64,000 bases of DNA, from NCBI GenBank assembly GCA_961205875.1, contig OY540813.1:17703001-17767000 (forward strand). Direction: 5' to 3'. The position numbers and the translations under genes were made by a program. Source of the stretch: Sialis fuliginosa (Eukaryota; Arthropoda; Insecta; Megaloptera; Sialidae). The notes below the pieces were generated by a model. That model did not search any database, was not told the DNA's origin, and saw only the letters and a program-made list of their open reading frames with translations. Positions 49,301 to 63,942 of the stretch are shown in pieces. How positions within the stretch are numbered: the first letter of the stretch is position 1; each line of letters opens with the position of its first letter.

Positions 49301-52300
49301 ATCTGTTGATATGAGGCAAGCTGCTGTTCTGTTGATGGCCTATTTGGACAGGCTGGCAGCACCTCACATCCCACCAGCTCAAATGTTTGGACGGAATACT
49401 GCAAGTCAACACATAGCAGCATTTGGTTGGCTTTCTTGGGCTAATGGGTCCGCACCACATCTTTGTGAAGCAGCTTCTGATCTTGGTGTTAAACAAATCG
49501 CATGTGCTGATCGATGTTTATTACTGCTAACAAACTCAGGAAAGGTTTGTTTAATTGTTTAAAAGTCAATAGTCAGCCTGTATTATTTTGTATTTTTTGT
49601 AGGTATACGTGATGTATTATAGTTCAGAAACTCAATGTCCTCAATTAGTCGATGCACTGGCAGATAAAGAAGTGATTAAGATAGCAACTCATACGGATGC
49701 TAAACATTTCCTAGCATTGACTAGTTCATATGAAGTATATTCATGGGGAAACGGTGATTGTGGGAGATTAGGACATGGTGATAATTCTTCAAAAGATGAG
49801 CCGACCTTAATAGAATCATTATCTGACAAAAACGTTGTGGAAATAGTTTGCGGAGGAACTTACAGTGCAGCTATATCTGCATCAGGTATAAAATCCCCCA
49901 CTCATATTAAATTTTTTTTTTTAATCGATTCTCTTACTTATTTTACTAGCTGCGAATAAATAAAAATAGTACTTTTCTGTGATTTAGACATATTAATTAT
50001 ATAATTGTAGGTTTACTGTATACATGGGGAAGAGGAGCATACGGGCGTTTAGGACATGGAGGTTCTGAAGACTTCAATATTCCGACACCAGTCAGTGGTT
50101 TAACTGGACAACGTATCGTCCATGTAGCTCTAGGCGCAGGGGATGCCCACACACTTGCTGTAACTGATCAGGGCCGTGTATACAGCTGGGGAGATGGAGA
50201 TTACGGCAAACTAGGCCGGGGAGATTCCGATGCTTGTAAATCACCGAGAATTGTTGATTGTCTTCAATCGGAACGTATTAGATCGGTGTACTGTGGTGTG
50301 CAGTTCAGTCTTGCACTTACGTGTGATGGTAGATTGTATTCATGGGGCAAGGGAGATGGATATAGATTGGGACATGCAACAGATGAACATGTTAGATTTC
50401 CAAAACTTATTGAACGACTTGAAGGTATTTTTAATTAATTTGAAATATTTTTATTTTTAAAATTAATGAAATTAATTTTAGGGAAACGCATCGTTCAAGT
50501 TAGTGTTGGTTCTGCACATGTTTTGGCGTTGACAGATCAAGGCGAGGTATACGGATGGGGAAAAAATGAATGTGGACAGGTTTTAGATGGAGGACCAACA
50601 AATATACAGACCCCAATGTTAATCACACCGCTTGCAGCTTCGGTAGCAGCTGTTTCCAATACAGGTCAGTAATCAAGATTATTTTTTAGCTTTGGTATAA
50701 AAATTATTTAAATTCAATTATAGATGATTTTATAAACTCGTCACCGGCGTGTCGCAGTGCAGCAGCTTCAAAGCTTTATGTGGCAGTTGGTGTTGCTTGT
50801 GGACCTGCTCAGAGTTTTGTATGGACTGATTTAGGAAATCATGAAGTGCCAGCGAAGTTACCTTTTGTTGTCGATGTTTGTGAGAAAACATTCAAGTGAG
50901 TATTTAATAAAAAAACAATATATATTTATACAATTGTGTATGTTTTTTATATAAAAATAATACAAAAATACTGATTTTAAATTGTGTGAGGAAAATTACA
51001 GTGTGAGAGTTTACAATAAATTATTTAATGTCCGTAATGATCATGTCCATGAGTGGCATAATGTTGTGGGTGAACGGCATGTCCGATCTTCTTGACTACA
51101 GCGTTGAAACCAATGTGTGGGTGACTAGTGTATTCAACAACACGGATGGTGCCTGATAATAATTAAAAACAATATTAGACATTTATTTAAGTAATATAAT
51201 AAAATCAGTATATCAATTTACCGTCGGGTTCAGCAACACTGTATGATCCTTTAACAACATCTCCATGTCTAGTTTCATATTGCTCTTTGTTATCTCCAGT
51301 ATGTGGGTCTTTTACAGCATAGTTGAATTTATAATTTGCGGGAGCCTAAAAAGTAAATTTACTCGTAGTGAATAATGTAAAATAATATATTTAGTTTATA
51401 ATTTACAAAATAGTCTTGATGTTCGTAGCCATGCCCATGTCCGTGGTCATAGGTGATGTGTCCAGCAGTAGCTAAAGTTGCTACAGTAGCAAGTACAGCC
51501 AAAGTCTGTAATGATTACAATAAAATATTTTAACACTAATATAATTGATAACTATTATATTTTCTTAATTTAAATTTAAAGGATTTGTACTGATAAAACA
51601 TTGACATAGTGTTAAAATTTCAAAAAGGCAATAAATTGGTATACATAAGAAATAATAATTTCAGATTATAAATAAATAATATTTTTTATATAATAAATAT
51701 TCTGCCGAAATAGCATTTCACTACACCACTGATTATAAACTAAAAAAAACCTCTTTTATGTATATAAATATATATTATTTTGTATAAACTATGACACATG
51801 TTATAATATTTAATTTTACACAGACACTTAAACTCACCAAAAACTTATTCATGTTGAATTACGTTGTTAGTTGTTGTGATATGATGTTTATGAAATGTGT
51901 TAGTGAACTATACGATTTATCGAGTTGTTCTCGGTATTTATACAAAATATGTATTATTACATAACTCATAGTTTATTTCAAAACAGATTAAAATTGTATC
52001 TCCCTTTTACCAAGTTTAAAACCCATACTTTAAATTAAGTGCATTTACTGTTGGTATTGTTAAAATGAGAAAAATATATTGTTTGCTACTATGTTTATTA
52101 TGTCTCTCTCTGTTTATTTATTTGAACCGAATATTAACTGAACCATGAAAGTCAATATTCTATGCATATGTAGAAACTATAGGTATCGATTACATAAGGT
52201 ATTAAATGCTCGACTGCTTATGAAGTATTTTACTAAAAATTAAACAATTTTAATAATACTGAAAATATTAATTACACCACGAATAATGTAACCTATTGTT

Positions 52301-55300
52301 GGTTTGAAATTTCTAAATAATTTTATTACCGATAGAAATTTTATTTATTTGTTTAACTTTTGTTGTTATAAATCATTGTATTATTTAAAAAATTGGTTAC
52401 TTTCATTATTACTAAAATATTACATTCACCATGTATACAATTTTTATGATCATTCTATAATAATAATTTTAATACATATTTTTCTTACAGATTCCTGGAA
52501 CAGTTATTAAACTTAGCAATACAGACAAATTCAGGAGTAACAAGCCCACTCAGTCAAGATAAAGAATGCATTGCTGTAGCATCATTAAATCTCTTCAGAC
52601 TTCAGGTAATTAAAAATTGTACTATTTAATATTAATTAAAATAATGCGGCCATATAAAAAATTTAAATATTTTTAACAGTTACATGCCATGATGAGCCAT
52701 GGCATCCACCCATCTTCAGTCGGTTTAGGACCAACTTCACGCCTTCTCGCAAGTCTAAAAGCTCAAATAGTTATGTTGGCTAGCAGTTCAGGGATTTTAA
52801 GAACAGTGCAATCGGCAGCCCAAGCTGTTTTAACAGCTGGATGGAGTATATTGTTACCGACTCCTCATGAAAGAGCAAAAGCTCTTAGCTCTTTATTACC
52901 AGTTGCAGGTAAATTATTTATTTTTAATTTTTATTATATTTTAATATGGTCATACTTTACCTTAAATTTCTTGTGTGTTTATCATGAACTGAGATATTTA
53001 TCATTAAAATAGGCGCAGACAGCCATGGTGGTATAACATCTGGCCAACGCTTCATGACAGATCTACTTGTCAGTAGCTTAATGGCCGATGGTGGACTAGA
53101 ATCAGCACTGGAATCAGCAATCGCTACAGAATTGTCCGATGTATCTGAACGTAGTCTCGAACCATCAATTCCTCTTCTTCATCTTGTAAAACAATTGATT
53201 AGAAATGGAAGTTCCTTGACTCAACTACGTTTACAGAACTATAATTCTTCTAATAATAAGAACAGTAACAACTCTAAAAATGAAATAACACCTGGATTGA
53301 GATTGTTACTAAGATTTCAACGATTGTTGATTTCTAAAATGTATGTGACTAACCAGGACAATGTCCTCGGTGCTGAATCTTTATTGAAAAAATATTTGTG
53401 CCAGATATGTCGACACGCTGCAGATACGCTCAATATAGCTAATGAAATAATGACAAAAAGTAATAAGAATTATTTTTTTGTTGCACAGTTGTTGAGAGGT
53501 GATATCGTAGGTAAGTTCTCTTTTTGATTAATATAATTATTTATAATTGAGTTGTTCAGATGATATAACAAATATAATAGAGTTCTATAATTTATTGGTA
53601 AATAAAATATTTTTTAATAAATGGACTATTTACTAATGTCAATTATGGTTTGAAATGGACGAATAACTAACTGTGATTCATTTTGCTTTAAGCCTTTAAG
53701 TGTGCACAAAGATTTCAAGAAATAGTTAAAAATTAAATTGTGATTTTTTTATATGTTTCGTCAGTCAGTGCTGCACTTATATTCACCTTCAGAATTAAAT
53801 TTAATGAATCCATTATTAATTAAAAAGAGGAAATACAGAGGAAACAGGAGAAAAAATAATTTTTTTTTAGAATCATATATTTAAAATTAGTACTAACTTT
53901 TGAAACAATAATACAACAATTTTCCTGGGTTTATCTGAAAATAAAATAAATTTTTAGATTGACCTTTTGAATACAATACAGTTACTATTGTAAAAAGTAT
54001 TTTTTTTTTACAAAAGAATGTCAGAATTTGAGAAAAAATTCAAGAGAATTTGGATAAACCTGTTTAGCCCTCAAGAGCTGCGATTATTACAGAACAAATA
54101 ATTAATAATTATTGATAGAATAGGTATTATGATACAAAAATAAGTGTAATTAATCATATTAAGTAATTTCTTTATTTTTTTAAATTGGTAATATAATACA
54201 TTGATTTTTAAGTATTAATTAGTATGACACATAAAATCACATAACTTGTTAACGATGTGATGATACGTATACACACATCCTTAGTTAAAATTTATTATTT
54301 CATAACACACATTTTTATATAATAACTACATTAGTGAATGAATAACTTCATGGATATTGAGTACCTAATGTGATTCTTAAAAGTATTAGTTGTGTATCAT
54401 ATCCGACTTTAATTTATTTAGAAATAACATGAAATGATTCTTGACTTCTGGATGTAAGACATATTATTTTGGTTGTTGATTTGTTCAATATTTCGTCACA
54501 CGTGCAATGGGCAAAAGTTTTTTTCAATGTTGCATTAAATTATAGAATGTATTGTATAGTATAGTATATATTGTTTTGCAGAAAAACCAAATTAATTATG
54601 GTTTTGAATGTAAGAGAGAATTTTTAAATTATATCTTCAGCCAGCATTTTGTCATAAATAAGAAAATACGTTTAAGATGTGACTGCTTAATAACAGAAGA
54701 TTGAGAATTAATTATTTTGTTACCTATATTTTACACATCTAGAATATAATACATGCTTTCATCTTTCTTCTTACTATATGTTTCAATGTCAAACAAAACT
54801 TTCACTTCGAGGAAGTAATTTTATTATAATTTTTTCACTCTAATAGATTATGTGGGTTGATATCAAGGTGAACTCTTGTTTTTAGAGTTACTCAAGTGTA
54901 TCAGTGCATAACTTTTAGCCTTTATTTATTTACTTTTTAACGTTATTGCATAATTATATACTCTCCGTCTTCCTGATTATATTTTTTTGTGCGTACATGC
55001 TTTTTGAATTTTACATGCACTTTTAATTCTATTCTTTTTCAATGAGGCTATTGTATTTTGTAATAAATACAATTGACAAGATTAATTTTTATTTATATAA
55101 TTTCTTTTTCTAAACATGCTATGCATAACTCTTATTTTATATAATTATTTATAATATAAGAAATTTGTTCGCTATTTTAACAGTCAGAATAATATTTACA
55201 GCAGTACTTGAAATGGAGAGATGTAAATTCAGAAAAATATTTTCCTAGTCAGTAGCACTTTATAGTTTCATTAGGCTCCAGGCAAATTTGAGTTTGGGGG

Positions 55301-58300
55301 CCCCGTGTAGTTTTGAATTCAGGAGAAAAAATTCATAAATAAGACACGCCTTTAAATTTCAATAGTAATGAGTTTAAAAAAAAATTGGTTCCCCCATGTG
55401 TTAGTGAGAACCCCAGGCAATTGACCTTTTTGCGCATAGGATAATATGCTGCCGGTGAAAGATTACCCAATAGAGCTTCCACATAATAATGAATTTTAAT
55501 TGATACTGTTTTAGAGTAGCTGCATCCGATTTTCACACAATTTTATAAATCTATGGTGTAAATTTTTTAATATTGAGAAAAATTAATAAAATATATATTT
55601 TACTATTCAATATAATACAATAACAGAAAACAAAGCTTGTATATTATAATTTTTGTTGGAAGAAAAGGGGATAGGGGTCTTGAAATTAGTTTGCGCCCAT
55701 GGTCCCTAATTTAAATAATCCGCCACTGCATGCTGCTGTTTCTTGAAGGTTGATAAAATCGATTTTTTTAAGTAAAAATTTTTAAAAATAGGCATATAAA
55801 TAATTTTCAGCTAAATTTGTAAATACAGAGTAATACAAGTTTGATTTATGTTTTGGCTATTACTTGCCTGAGTCATTGCAACAGTATTGTATGATTTGTA
55901 TGTAATATAAAATTCCCCCTGGTTGAAATATAATAATTGTTATATCCAATTATAATTGTATAAACTTGATTCTTCCTCTGTTTGAACTATGAAGATCCCT
56001 TGTGTATTGTTGTTATAATACTGAAGTAATGTGAGACTATTTTATTTTCAGATGTATTATTACCTGAATTAGTTGTATGTCTTATTTTACTTCAAAATGA
56101 AATGACAATGTTAATGGCATCTGTAGATTGGCTACAGATATTTTCACCAGTTCTAGAGGGTTTAGATAAATTGAATGGACGAATACCTGGTATAGGATCT
56201 TATGATTCAGACGAATTGGGTTGGCCCGGTTTTCTACAACCTCAGTCTAGAACAGCATTAATAACTAAAAGTTCTGAAGAACTGTCGCTAATCCGAAAAG
56301 CTGATTTAGAAAATCATAATCGAGATGGAGGTCTGTGGATTATTATAAATGACAAAGTATATGATGTACAAGATTTTAGATGTGAGAATGCTTGCACAGT
56401 TGAAGTTTTACAACGTTACGCAGGACAAGATGCAACTCAAGCATTTCATGCAGTTCCGCACAGTTTATATGCTTTAGAATTAATGAACACATTTTTAGTT
56501 GGAAATTATTGCCAACCCGAACAAGAAAATGTCACTGTAAGTATGAATATGTTACTTATTATGGCAATTTATTTATTAACAATATTGTTTTTAGGTCTGT
56601 CCTGATTATGTGAATAGTTATTTACTTTTGGATACAGAAAGAGCATTGGGACATTTATTGGGGTTGCATGCATTTCGCTTATGTCAAAGTTTATCTCCTC
56701 AATTACCAGAGATCGAATGTGGAAACTGGATTAATGCACAGTTTTTACAAGGTGGCTTACAGGTATGTTGTAATGCTTTTTCAATAATTTTAAATTAAAT
56801 TTTTATATTAAATGATATATTATTGTTTTAAGATTGTGTTACCTCCAAATCCCTATGAAGAAGAAAAGGGTGAGGCAAGGAGTACCAATTCAACAGCTGG
56901 AAATACACCAACTGAGCCTAAACCAAATATAACACAAAAATTAACAAAAAGTCAACAGCAATTAACATCTGATAGAGTGACTAATTTTATATTTGCTCTA
57001 GCGGAAAGTCGATTATCGGTAAATTGAATGTGTTTATAGAAAATGTTTGCAGTATATTTTAATTTAATGGTAATTTTTTTAGGAACCGAGCGTTGCCACG
57101 TTTTTAGCGATGGTTGAGCAACATTGTAAACAAAATAATTTAATGACGCATATAAATTTTACTTTTGATCACCCGGTAGAAGAAATTGGTCGAGTATTAT
57201 TGGCAGTTATAATAAAACATCAAGCTCTTGGATTTCATGTACTTTCTCATATTGATCAGTGTATGTTTCAACTATATTGTATTCTAATAAAAACATGATA
57301 GTTTATTTTTTTAAATAATTTGGTTTCAGATATTTTACATACAGTTACAAAATTTTCAAAAGTATTATCAGATGTTGTAAAGCTGGTACACACTACAAAA
57401 TTAAATTTAGTCAAAGTTCGTCAAGAACAAAATCGTAGCTATAAAGAAGTATGTGTCCCAGTGCTTGAAAAATGCCGATTTTTATTGTATGAAGTTCGAC
57501 CAGCTGTTTCATCTTCTGTTTATGCCTATGCAAAGAGGAATGTTTTACATAAAGAACTACGTCTGAAAACATTTATTAGAAAAATAATACAAGATTTAAG
57601 AAACGGAAAACAAATTATGGAGACTCATAAGCCAGAAGATATAGTCAATGCTACAATCCAATCACAATCAACAGACAGAAGAAGATCAAATGAAGATATT
57701 ACTAAGTATCCATGTAGAGCGCCTATTGTGGAAACAAAAAGTGAAACAAATGATGTTAACAACGATATTAAAAATGGAAGTACCAGTACTGAATTCAAAA
57801 TAACAGAAGCAGGTGATGGAAATAAAGTTGAAACAGCTACTGGCGTTAAAGGTAAATAATTGAATAAATCATTGTTAGTTTTCGTAATTTCTTACATAAG
57901 TATATTACACAAAAAAATTATTGTAATACGCATACTGTTTGTTTTTAGATAAAATTGAAATCCACGCAGTTGATAAAAAAACGAAAACTGAAATATTGTC
58001 TGATGAAATAAAAATGGAGGATAAGATCGGTGATGTAGAAGAGAAAAATAATGAAGTTGCTAGTAATTTCCGACAGAAAGTCACTGAAACTGAAGCTCTT
58101 ATTTCACATACTTGGAGTGCTGTCGTTGAGGCAGAGTTTAACAAATTACAGACTCAATATCCAAATGTATACAGTTCACTTGTTGAATTTGTTACTCAAG
58201 ATTCTGTTAGTGAAGTGGAATCTTTACGTAGAGCTATGTATTGTCAGGTAAATAAAATTACACCTTTTGAAATATTTTTTAAGGTATGATTTTCACTGAA

Positions 58301-61300
58301 ATTTTTTAAATATGTAGGTACAACGTTATAAAATTCGTAAGAAAGGTTTAGAAATGATTCAACAATTAGTTAGACGAGATTATACAATAACTTCTGTCCG
58401 GTATTACATATTATGTGGATATCTCGGAATGACAAATTCAAAAATTGCTGATGAATCTGTGCAACATTGTTTAGATAGCGCACGACTCATTACACCATCA
58501 CATAAAGTTGATTTACTTCTGAGTCAAGCCGTTATTATAGAATGGTGTGTGAAAGCATTACGGTCATATATAATAAAAGGTAAGTTTATAAATATTACAT
58601 CTTTAGAATTAAACAATTTAAAATGTATATTTTTATTGTAGAATCATCTTATTTATATAATTCTAAAACAAGATCAAATTCAGCAAAATTCTCAACGGAC
58701 ATGCAACAATTACCGATGCCAGAAGTTCCAAGAACTCGGTTTTTGATTTTATTGTTGACAATCCTCTCTTCTAGTCAGTTTGTATGGGAAGAATTAAGTC
58801 TTGCTGTACGTTCAGGTCTTTTAGGAGTTATATTGACTTTAATGCGACGTACAGCTGGTTCTACCGATGTTATGTGTGACAATCGAGATGAAGTACGGTA
58901 TGTTTTGTACGAGACAGTCAGTGAGAAGCAGAAAACCAGAGCTCCTATAGATGGACCTGAACTAGCAGCAATGATGAAAATAGGCACAAGAGTTGTGAGA
59001 GGTGTTGATTGGAAATGGGGAGATCAAGTAAGTCATTATTTTTGCTACATATACCGAGATGAAATTTACATAAATGTGATAATAGTAAAATATTTTGAGA
59101 AAATTAATAAAGTGAATTGTCTAAGTAATCTTTATTATTTTTAGGATGGTAGCCCTCCTAGTGAAGGTAAAGTGATAGGAGAATTAGGAGAAGATGGTTG
59201 GGTAAGAGTTGAATGGGCAAATGGAACAACAAATAGTTACAGAATGGGTAAAGAGGGGAAATATGATCTTGCTTTAGCTTCACCTCCATCACCAACAACA
59301 ACTGAATCAGAAACTGATGATATAACCGATAAAGGTATTCTTTTCTATAAATCATTAATCAAGCAAAATTGTCAAAAATCATCTTCATCATGACTCACTG
59401 ATTTGAACAGTTTAAAAAAGAAATAATTGATTTTTAAAAATTATTTGCAGGTGATCTAATTTCCAAGGAAAATCATCCATATAAATTATTACATTCTGCT
59501 TGCATAAATCTTCTACGTAACATCTCATTGTGCACTGGAACATCAGATAATATGGAAGCTGGTGCACTTCATAATCTGACAGGATTGTTCAGAAATATAT
59601 TAAACGTTGACACCAAACATATTTTCAACCGTCATGATTGGTGCACATTGAGTTTGGTTAGGAATATTGCAATTACTCAACCTGTTTGTAAAGCTTTAAG
59701 TACAAAACCTTGGATTGATATACTATTAGATATTATTGGCCATGACCCATATGTTGATCCCAATGTGACTTTACATAAACAGGTAAATTTCTATGTTATA
59801 AGTTTTATAATTATTGTCACAGAATATTCTAAAAGAATTTATAGTGTCTAACTTCACTAGTCACTTTGATTTCTGAGTAATTCAAAATGTTTTTATATAT
59901 ATTATCTATGGTATCCATTATATTTGTACAGCACACTGAAGAATCAAATGAATTTGCTTTAGACTATGGGTCTTCTTGTCGACTCACAAAACCCTTAGAA
60001 CTATAAAGTTTTTTCGGTAAACCCCTTTCCACTCTTAGACGTCCTTTATTTAAAAAAAATACTGGTGGCCCAACAAGAATTGGTTACTGCATTAATTTTC
60101 AAATATAACTAAATGTATCTTTATATTTTTATTTAATAAACACTAGTCAACTAGTGTTAGTACTTTATAATTTTTTTTTTTAATTTTTATTTTGACTTGT
60201 GGAACCCCCAGAGAGGCACCACTGAACCCTAGGGTTACACAGTTTAAAGACCACTGCTCTAGACCAAAATAATTAGCATTAATTTGATTTGGATTTTATA
60301 ACGGTAATAAATTTATAATAATGTATTATTATAGTATAGTAATGTTTCTATGATGTAGATGAATCACCACTGCTTTTAGATCACTGATAAGTCATTAATA
60401 AAATACCATACAATTGATTACAACTGTCATCTAAATTTAGTACCCTGCTTTGGTTTTTGTCTAGACTAAATTATAATACTGGCCATTAGAAATCTATGAG
60501 TATATACTATTTGATTTTGTAATGTCTGTAACTTTTTATTTATAGATCCAAGCTATACGAATATTAAAAAAGGTTCTTCCCTTCTGTGAGGATAACAATG
60601 TATATATAATACAATTATCGGAACAATTACTGTCTCTAATCGGCAAAACATATGTGACATGTAAATATGAGCGTCCCCCATCTAACGATTCTCACTCAAT
60701 GGTTATGTTAACACAGTCATACAGTAGTACTGTATCAGAAGAACTGATTATTGTTCTCCGCTACCTGTATACTATACCAATGTGGAATAATGCTTTAAAT
60801 ACACTACTACAACAAAATTTACAGGTATTTAGATTAATATTATATATAGTTATAATATTTTTTATGTATTTTGAAGTCTAATGTAAACAAATGCTATTTT
60901 TGTTATGTATTTCAGTCCGCAATAGAATTATACTCTGATATTTTACTCAATGATTCATCAGACACTGACATTCGTCTATATTCAATAGTTGCTTGTCTAT
61001 TTATGATTGGTACAGGTGATATAAGACCGAGAATAGGTGCAATGGTAGATGTTGAAGGTTCCGTTAGTACAATAGCAGCTATTACAGCTCACGGAAAGTT
61101 ACTTGTACACGTGCATGACACAAACGTTGAACGTAAATTACCAATGATCAATCTCCGACTTGTACCAGATGTTAAGTTTGATTTTGAACGATTACACTTG
61201 ACAGATGGAATGACTTCAGTTTGGGCCACATTATTACTTGGAAATAAAAACTATACTAATATTTATGATCGAAAACAAACAAATCTACCTGGTGTGTAAA

Positions 61301-63942
61301 AATGATGTATTAACTGTTCGGAAGTTTAAGTAATTAAATTCACTTATTCTCAATTTTCTGATTTTTAAATCTATACATTTAATTACTAAAATAATTTAAA
61401 AAAAATTCATTTATATACCAATAAATTATTTTCTTCCAAAGGCATTTTAGTTCTGAACAGTTTGTATATATTTATTAGTTTTGTATAAAAAAAAATATTT
61501 ACTGATTTAAAATTTTTAGGACACATCAATATTGCTAGATTACGACAGCAACAATATATTTTAAGTTCTTTAACCGCTATAAAAGAACTGTGTAATCATC
61601 AACGTAAATTGCGTAAAATATTAAGATATTCGTATTCTGGAGAATCTATTCAAGATTCTCCGGATGAACCGGAATCACCAATTTTGTCAAGTCTTGTATT
61701 GCATAAACTATTAGCTAAAGCTATTCAACCGAGTCCACTAAAAGTAATATTTAGTCTGCAAGAAATTATAGAAGCTGCAATCAATGTTAGTCAGTATTTG
61801 GCTTCATTAACTAACAAATCAATAGTAAGTTTATTTTTAGTACATAACATATTAACTCTATTGTATAATTGATAAATGATTTAGTTTATTTATTTATTAT
61901 TAACTATTACTAGAATAATTCACCTTCAATGTCAAATAAATCTACTTCTACAATCAGCAAATCTCAACAGAACTTAGCTCGACAAGGAGATGTTTGTAAT
62001 AATATCATTACACCAACTTGTGAGAGTCCATCTAAAGTTAAAGAAACAACTCCATATGATCCACTAATAACTCAATTAAGCGAAATGGGATTTACAAAGA
62101 AAAGCGTAGAAATTGCAATAAAAGCTATTGGTAAATAAATCTTGTGATTTAAATTTATTATTATTATTTCAGTATTTCTTGAAATATAAAATGATTACTA
62201 TGTTATAATATTTATAATGACTTTATTTTCAAGGATTGGTCTCAGATATTACTATAAATCCAGAAAGACTTGTTGCATGGCTTTTAGAGCATCCGGAACA
62301 GCAAGTTCTTTCTGATTCGGAATCAAACAGCTCTTTTGATGCTGTATCAGATACAAATTCATTCTCTGATTCCGAGGAAATATCTGCTATTGATGGGGTT
62401 TGTATATACTTATACAAGTAACATTTTTTATATTTTGACATATAATTAATTTTACAGACTGATGGAATAGGCAATACTTATCTACAACGATTTGATTTCT
62501 TGACAAATGATGAATATGCTTTATATGTTAGAGACAATGTTGCTGTGGGAATGTTGGTCAGATGTTGTAGGGCACATGAAGGAGTAGCGCATGGAGATAT
62601 TGGTCGCGTGGTTAAAATTGACCGAGAAGGTTTACATGATCTTAATTTACAAGTAAGATATAAAGATATTTTCTTATAAAATATTTTGATTACAGTTATT
62701 AATTTAATTAAATTTTAGGTGGATTGGCAACATAAAGGATGTACTTATTGGGTAAGATTTATTCATGTAGAATTGCTCGGTTTTCCACCGTCATTACCGA
62801 GTCCACCGACAATCAAACTTGGAGATAGAGTTAAAGTTAAAGCTGGTATCGCAGTTCCAAAATATAAGTGGGGTTATGTTACACATGAAAGCGTTGGTAT
62901 TGTAACAGGTAATATTATAATATATCATGTTAATTATGAATATCATAATCAAATCGATGTTTTCTTTATAGGAATTTCAACAAACGAACGAGATGTTACT
63001 GTAGATTTTCCTAAACAATCTAATTGGACGGGATTGTTGAGTGAAATGGAACTTGTACCTGGAACTCATGATGGTATTCATTGTGCTGCGTGTAATGTTC
63101 TTCCTATAGTCGGCCCAAAGTTTGTTTGTAAGACATGTAAGAATTATAATCTGTGTGAAAATTGTTTCTATACAAAAAAATCTCACAAACATTCTTTCTA
63201 CCGAGTAGTAGAACCAGGTCAGTATTTCAATGAAATAAATTATATAAATATTTTCAAGTAAATGCAAAATTATTAAGAACAGCTTACATTTCTTTAGGTG
63301 CCCCGGCTGTGTTTGCTGGGAAACCTGGGCGTTATCACCGTCAAGATCCAGGTAATGCCGATGCGACATATTTGATAGAAGATTGGAACTCTTGTGTTAA
63401 ACGTTTAACTGCATCTTCACGAGAAAACTGGCTTCATTGCTTAACGGATGGATCTACAGGTTGTTGGCTCAGTTGTGGCACTCAAGGAAAACATTGGCTA
63501 CGTTTAGAAATGCAACCAAACATTCTTGTACATTCATTGTTTATGGCAATTGATCCAGCTGACAGTAGTTATATGCCATCATTGGTTGTTATTAGCGGAG
63601 GTGATTCGTTTAGTATTATGAATGAATTAAATGTTATTAATATCAGAAAGACAGATATGATTGTTACTTTGTTAAAAGATATTAAGGAGGTAATTTATAA
63701 AAAAATTATTTATTTATTTATAAAAATATTATGTTATCTTTATGACTTTTATTTTTTATTTCAGTATTATCCTTGCATTGAAATTTCAATAAAGCAATGC
63801 TGGAATGGAGGAATTGATTGCAAAATACATGGATTGACAATTGTGGGTAGACGTAATCAACCAACATATAATTTACATAGTTCAGCTGCTTTCTTGGCTT
63901 CAGATTGGGATCAATCTTACGAACAAATTTTACCATATACAG
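46307..63942 (+). CDS. HERC2: HERC2 E3 ubiquitin ligase, N-terminal part (runs off the window)
   Basis: Giant HECT ligase of DNA repair and centrosome control. 33 coding exons (about 2975 residues) lie here: 46307-46531, 46600-46771, 48286-48636, 48695-48851, 48909-49079, 49139-49544, 49603-49885, 50011-50424, 50482-50664, 50724-50895, 52491-52605, 52680-52908, 53013-53510, 56052-56536, 56595-56762, 56833-57018, 57083-57260, 57330-57851, 57949-58247, 58318-58579, 58642-59027, 59145-59334, 59451-59782, 60546-60824, 60916-61291, 61520-61824, 61914-62130, 62234-62397, 62458-62652, 62719-62908, 62972-63217, 63298-63689, 63765-63942. Domains: Cys-rich N-terminal segment (67-100), first RCC1-like domain (about 490-845), cytochrome-b5-like (1200-1280), MIB/HERC2 (about 1935-2010), UBA-like (about 2497-2535), CPH (2590-2665), ZZ finger (2736-2782), DOC (2785 on). 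The second and third RCC1 domains and HECT lie beyond the right edge. Confidence 0.97.
47190..47275 (+). pseudogene. Possible LINE C-terminal remnant in HERC2 intron 2
   Basis: The plus strand reads [20 protein letters not shown] and then KSYLK-stop, resembling the YNxLPxEI...FKxxL end of several non-LTR retrotransposon proteins. It follows a poly-A-like run at 47168. Only about 28 residues remain and the assignment is tentative. Confidence 0.4.
51025..51852 (-). CDS. RR-2 cuticle protein, nested in a HERC2 intron
   Basis: A chitin-binding structural protein of hard cuticle. Four exons: 51838-51852, 51407-51505, 51222-51345, 51025-51152, giving 121 residues. The first exon encodes only MNKFL, the usual short first exon of insect cuticle genes, and completes a signal peptide with exon 2. 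A His/Gly-rich spacer ([10 protein letters not shown]) precedes the Rebers-Riddiford RR-2 consensus: [52 protein letters not shown]. The tail is again His-rich ([15 protein letters not shown]). It lies wholly inside the HERC2 intron 50896-52490 on the opposite strand. RR-2 is assigned from the VVEYT...GFNAVV pattern; the exact family member is not identified. Confidence 0.93.
53511..56051. other. Long HERC2 intron with transposon relics
   Basis: No coding frame is evident. At about 55262-55730 lies a GC-richer patch ending CCGCCACTG, the inverse of a CAGTGGCGG-type hAT end, with GGGGGCCCC inside. A left end is not clear. Confidence 0.35.
59950..60270. repeat. hAT-like relic in a HERC2 intron
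   Basis: The right side ends AAAGACCACTG, the inverse of a CAGTGGTCTTT-type end common in hAT elements, preceded by GAACCCTAGGG-like words. The left end, near TATGGGTCTTC, is degraded. It is a decayed copy without coding capacity. Confidence 0.4.
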
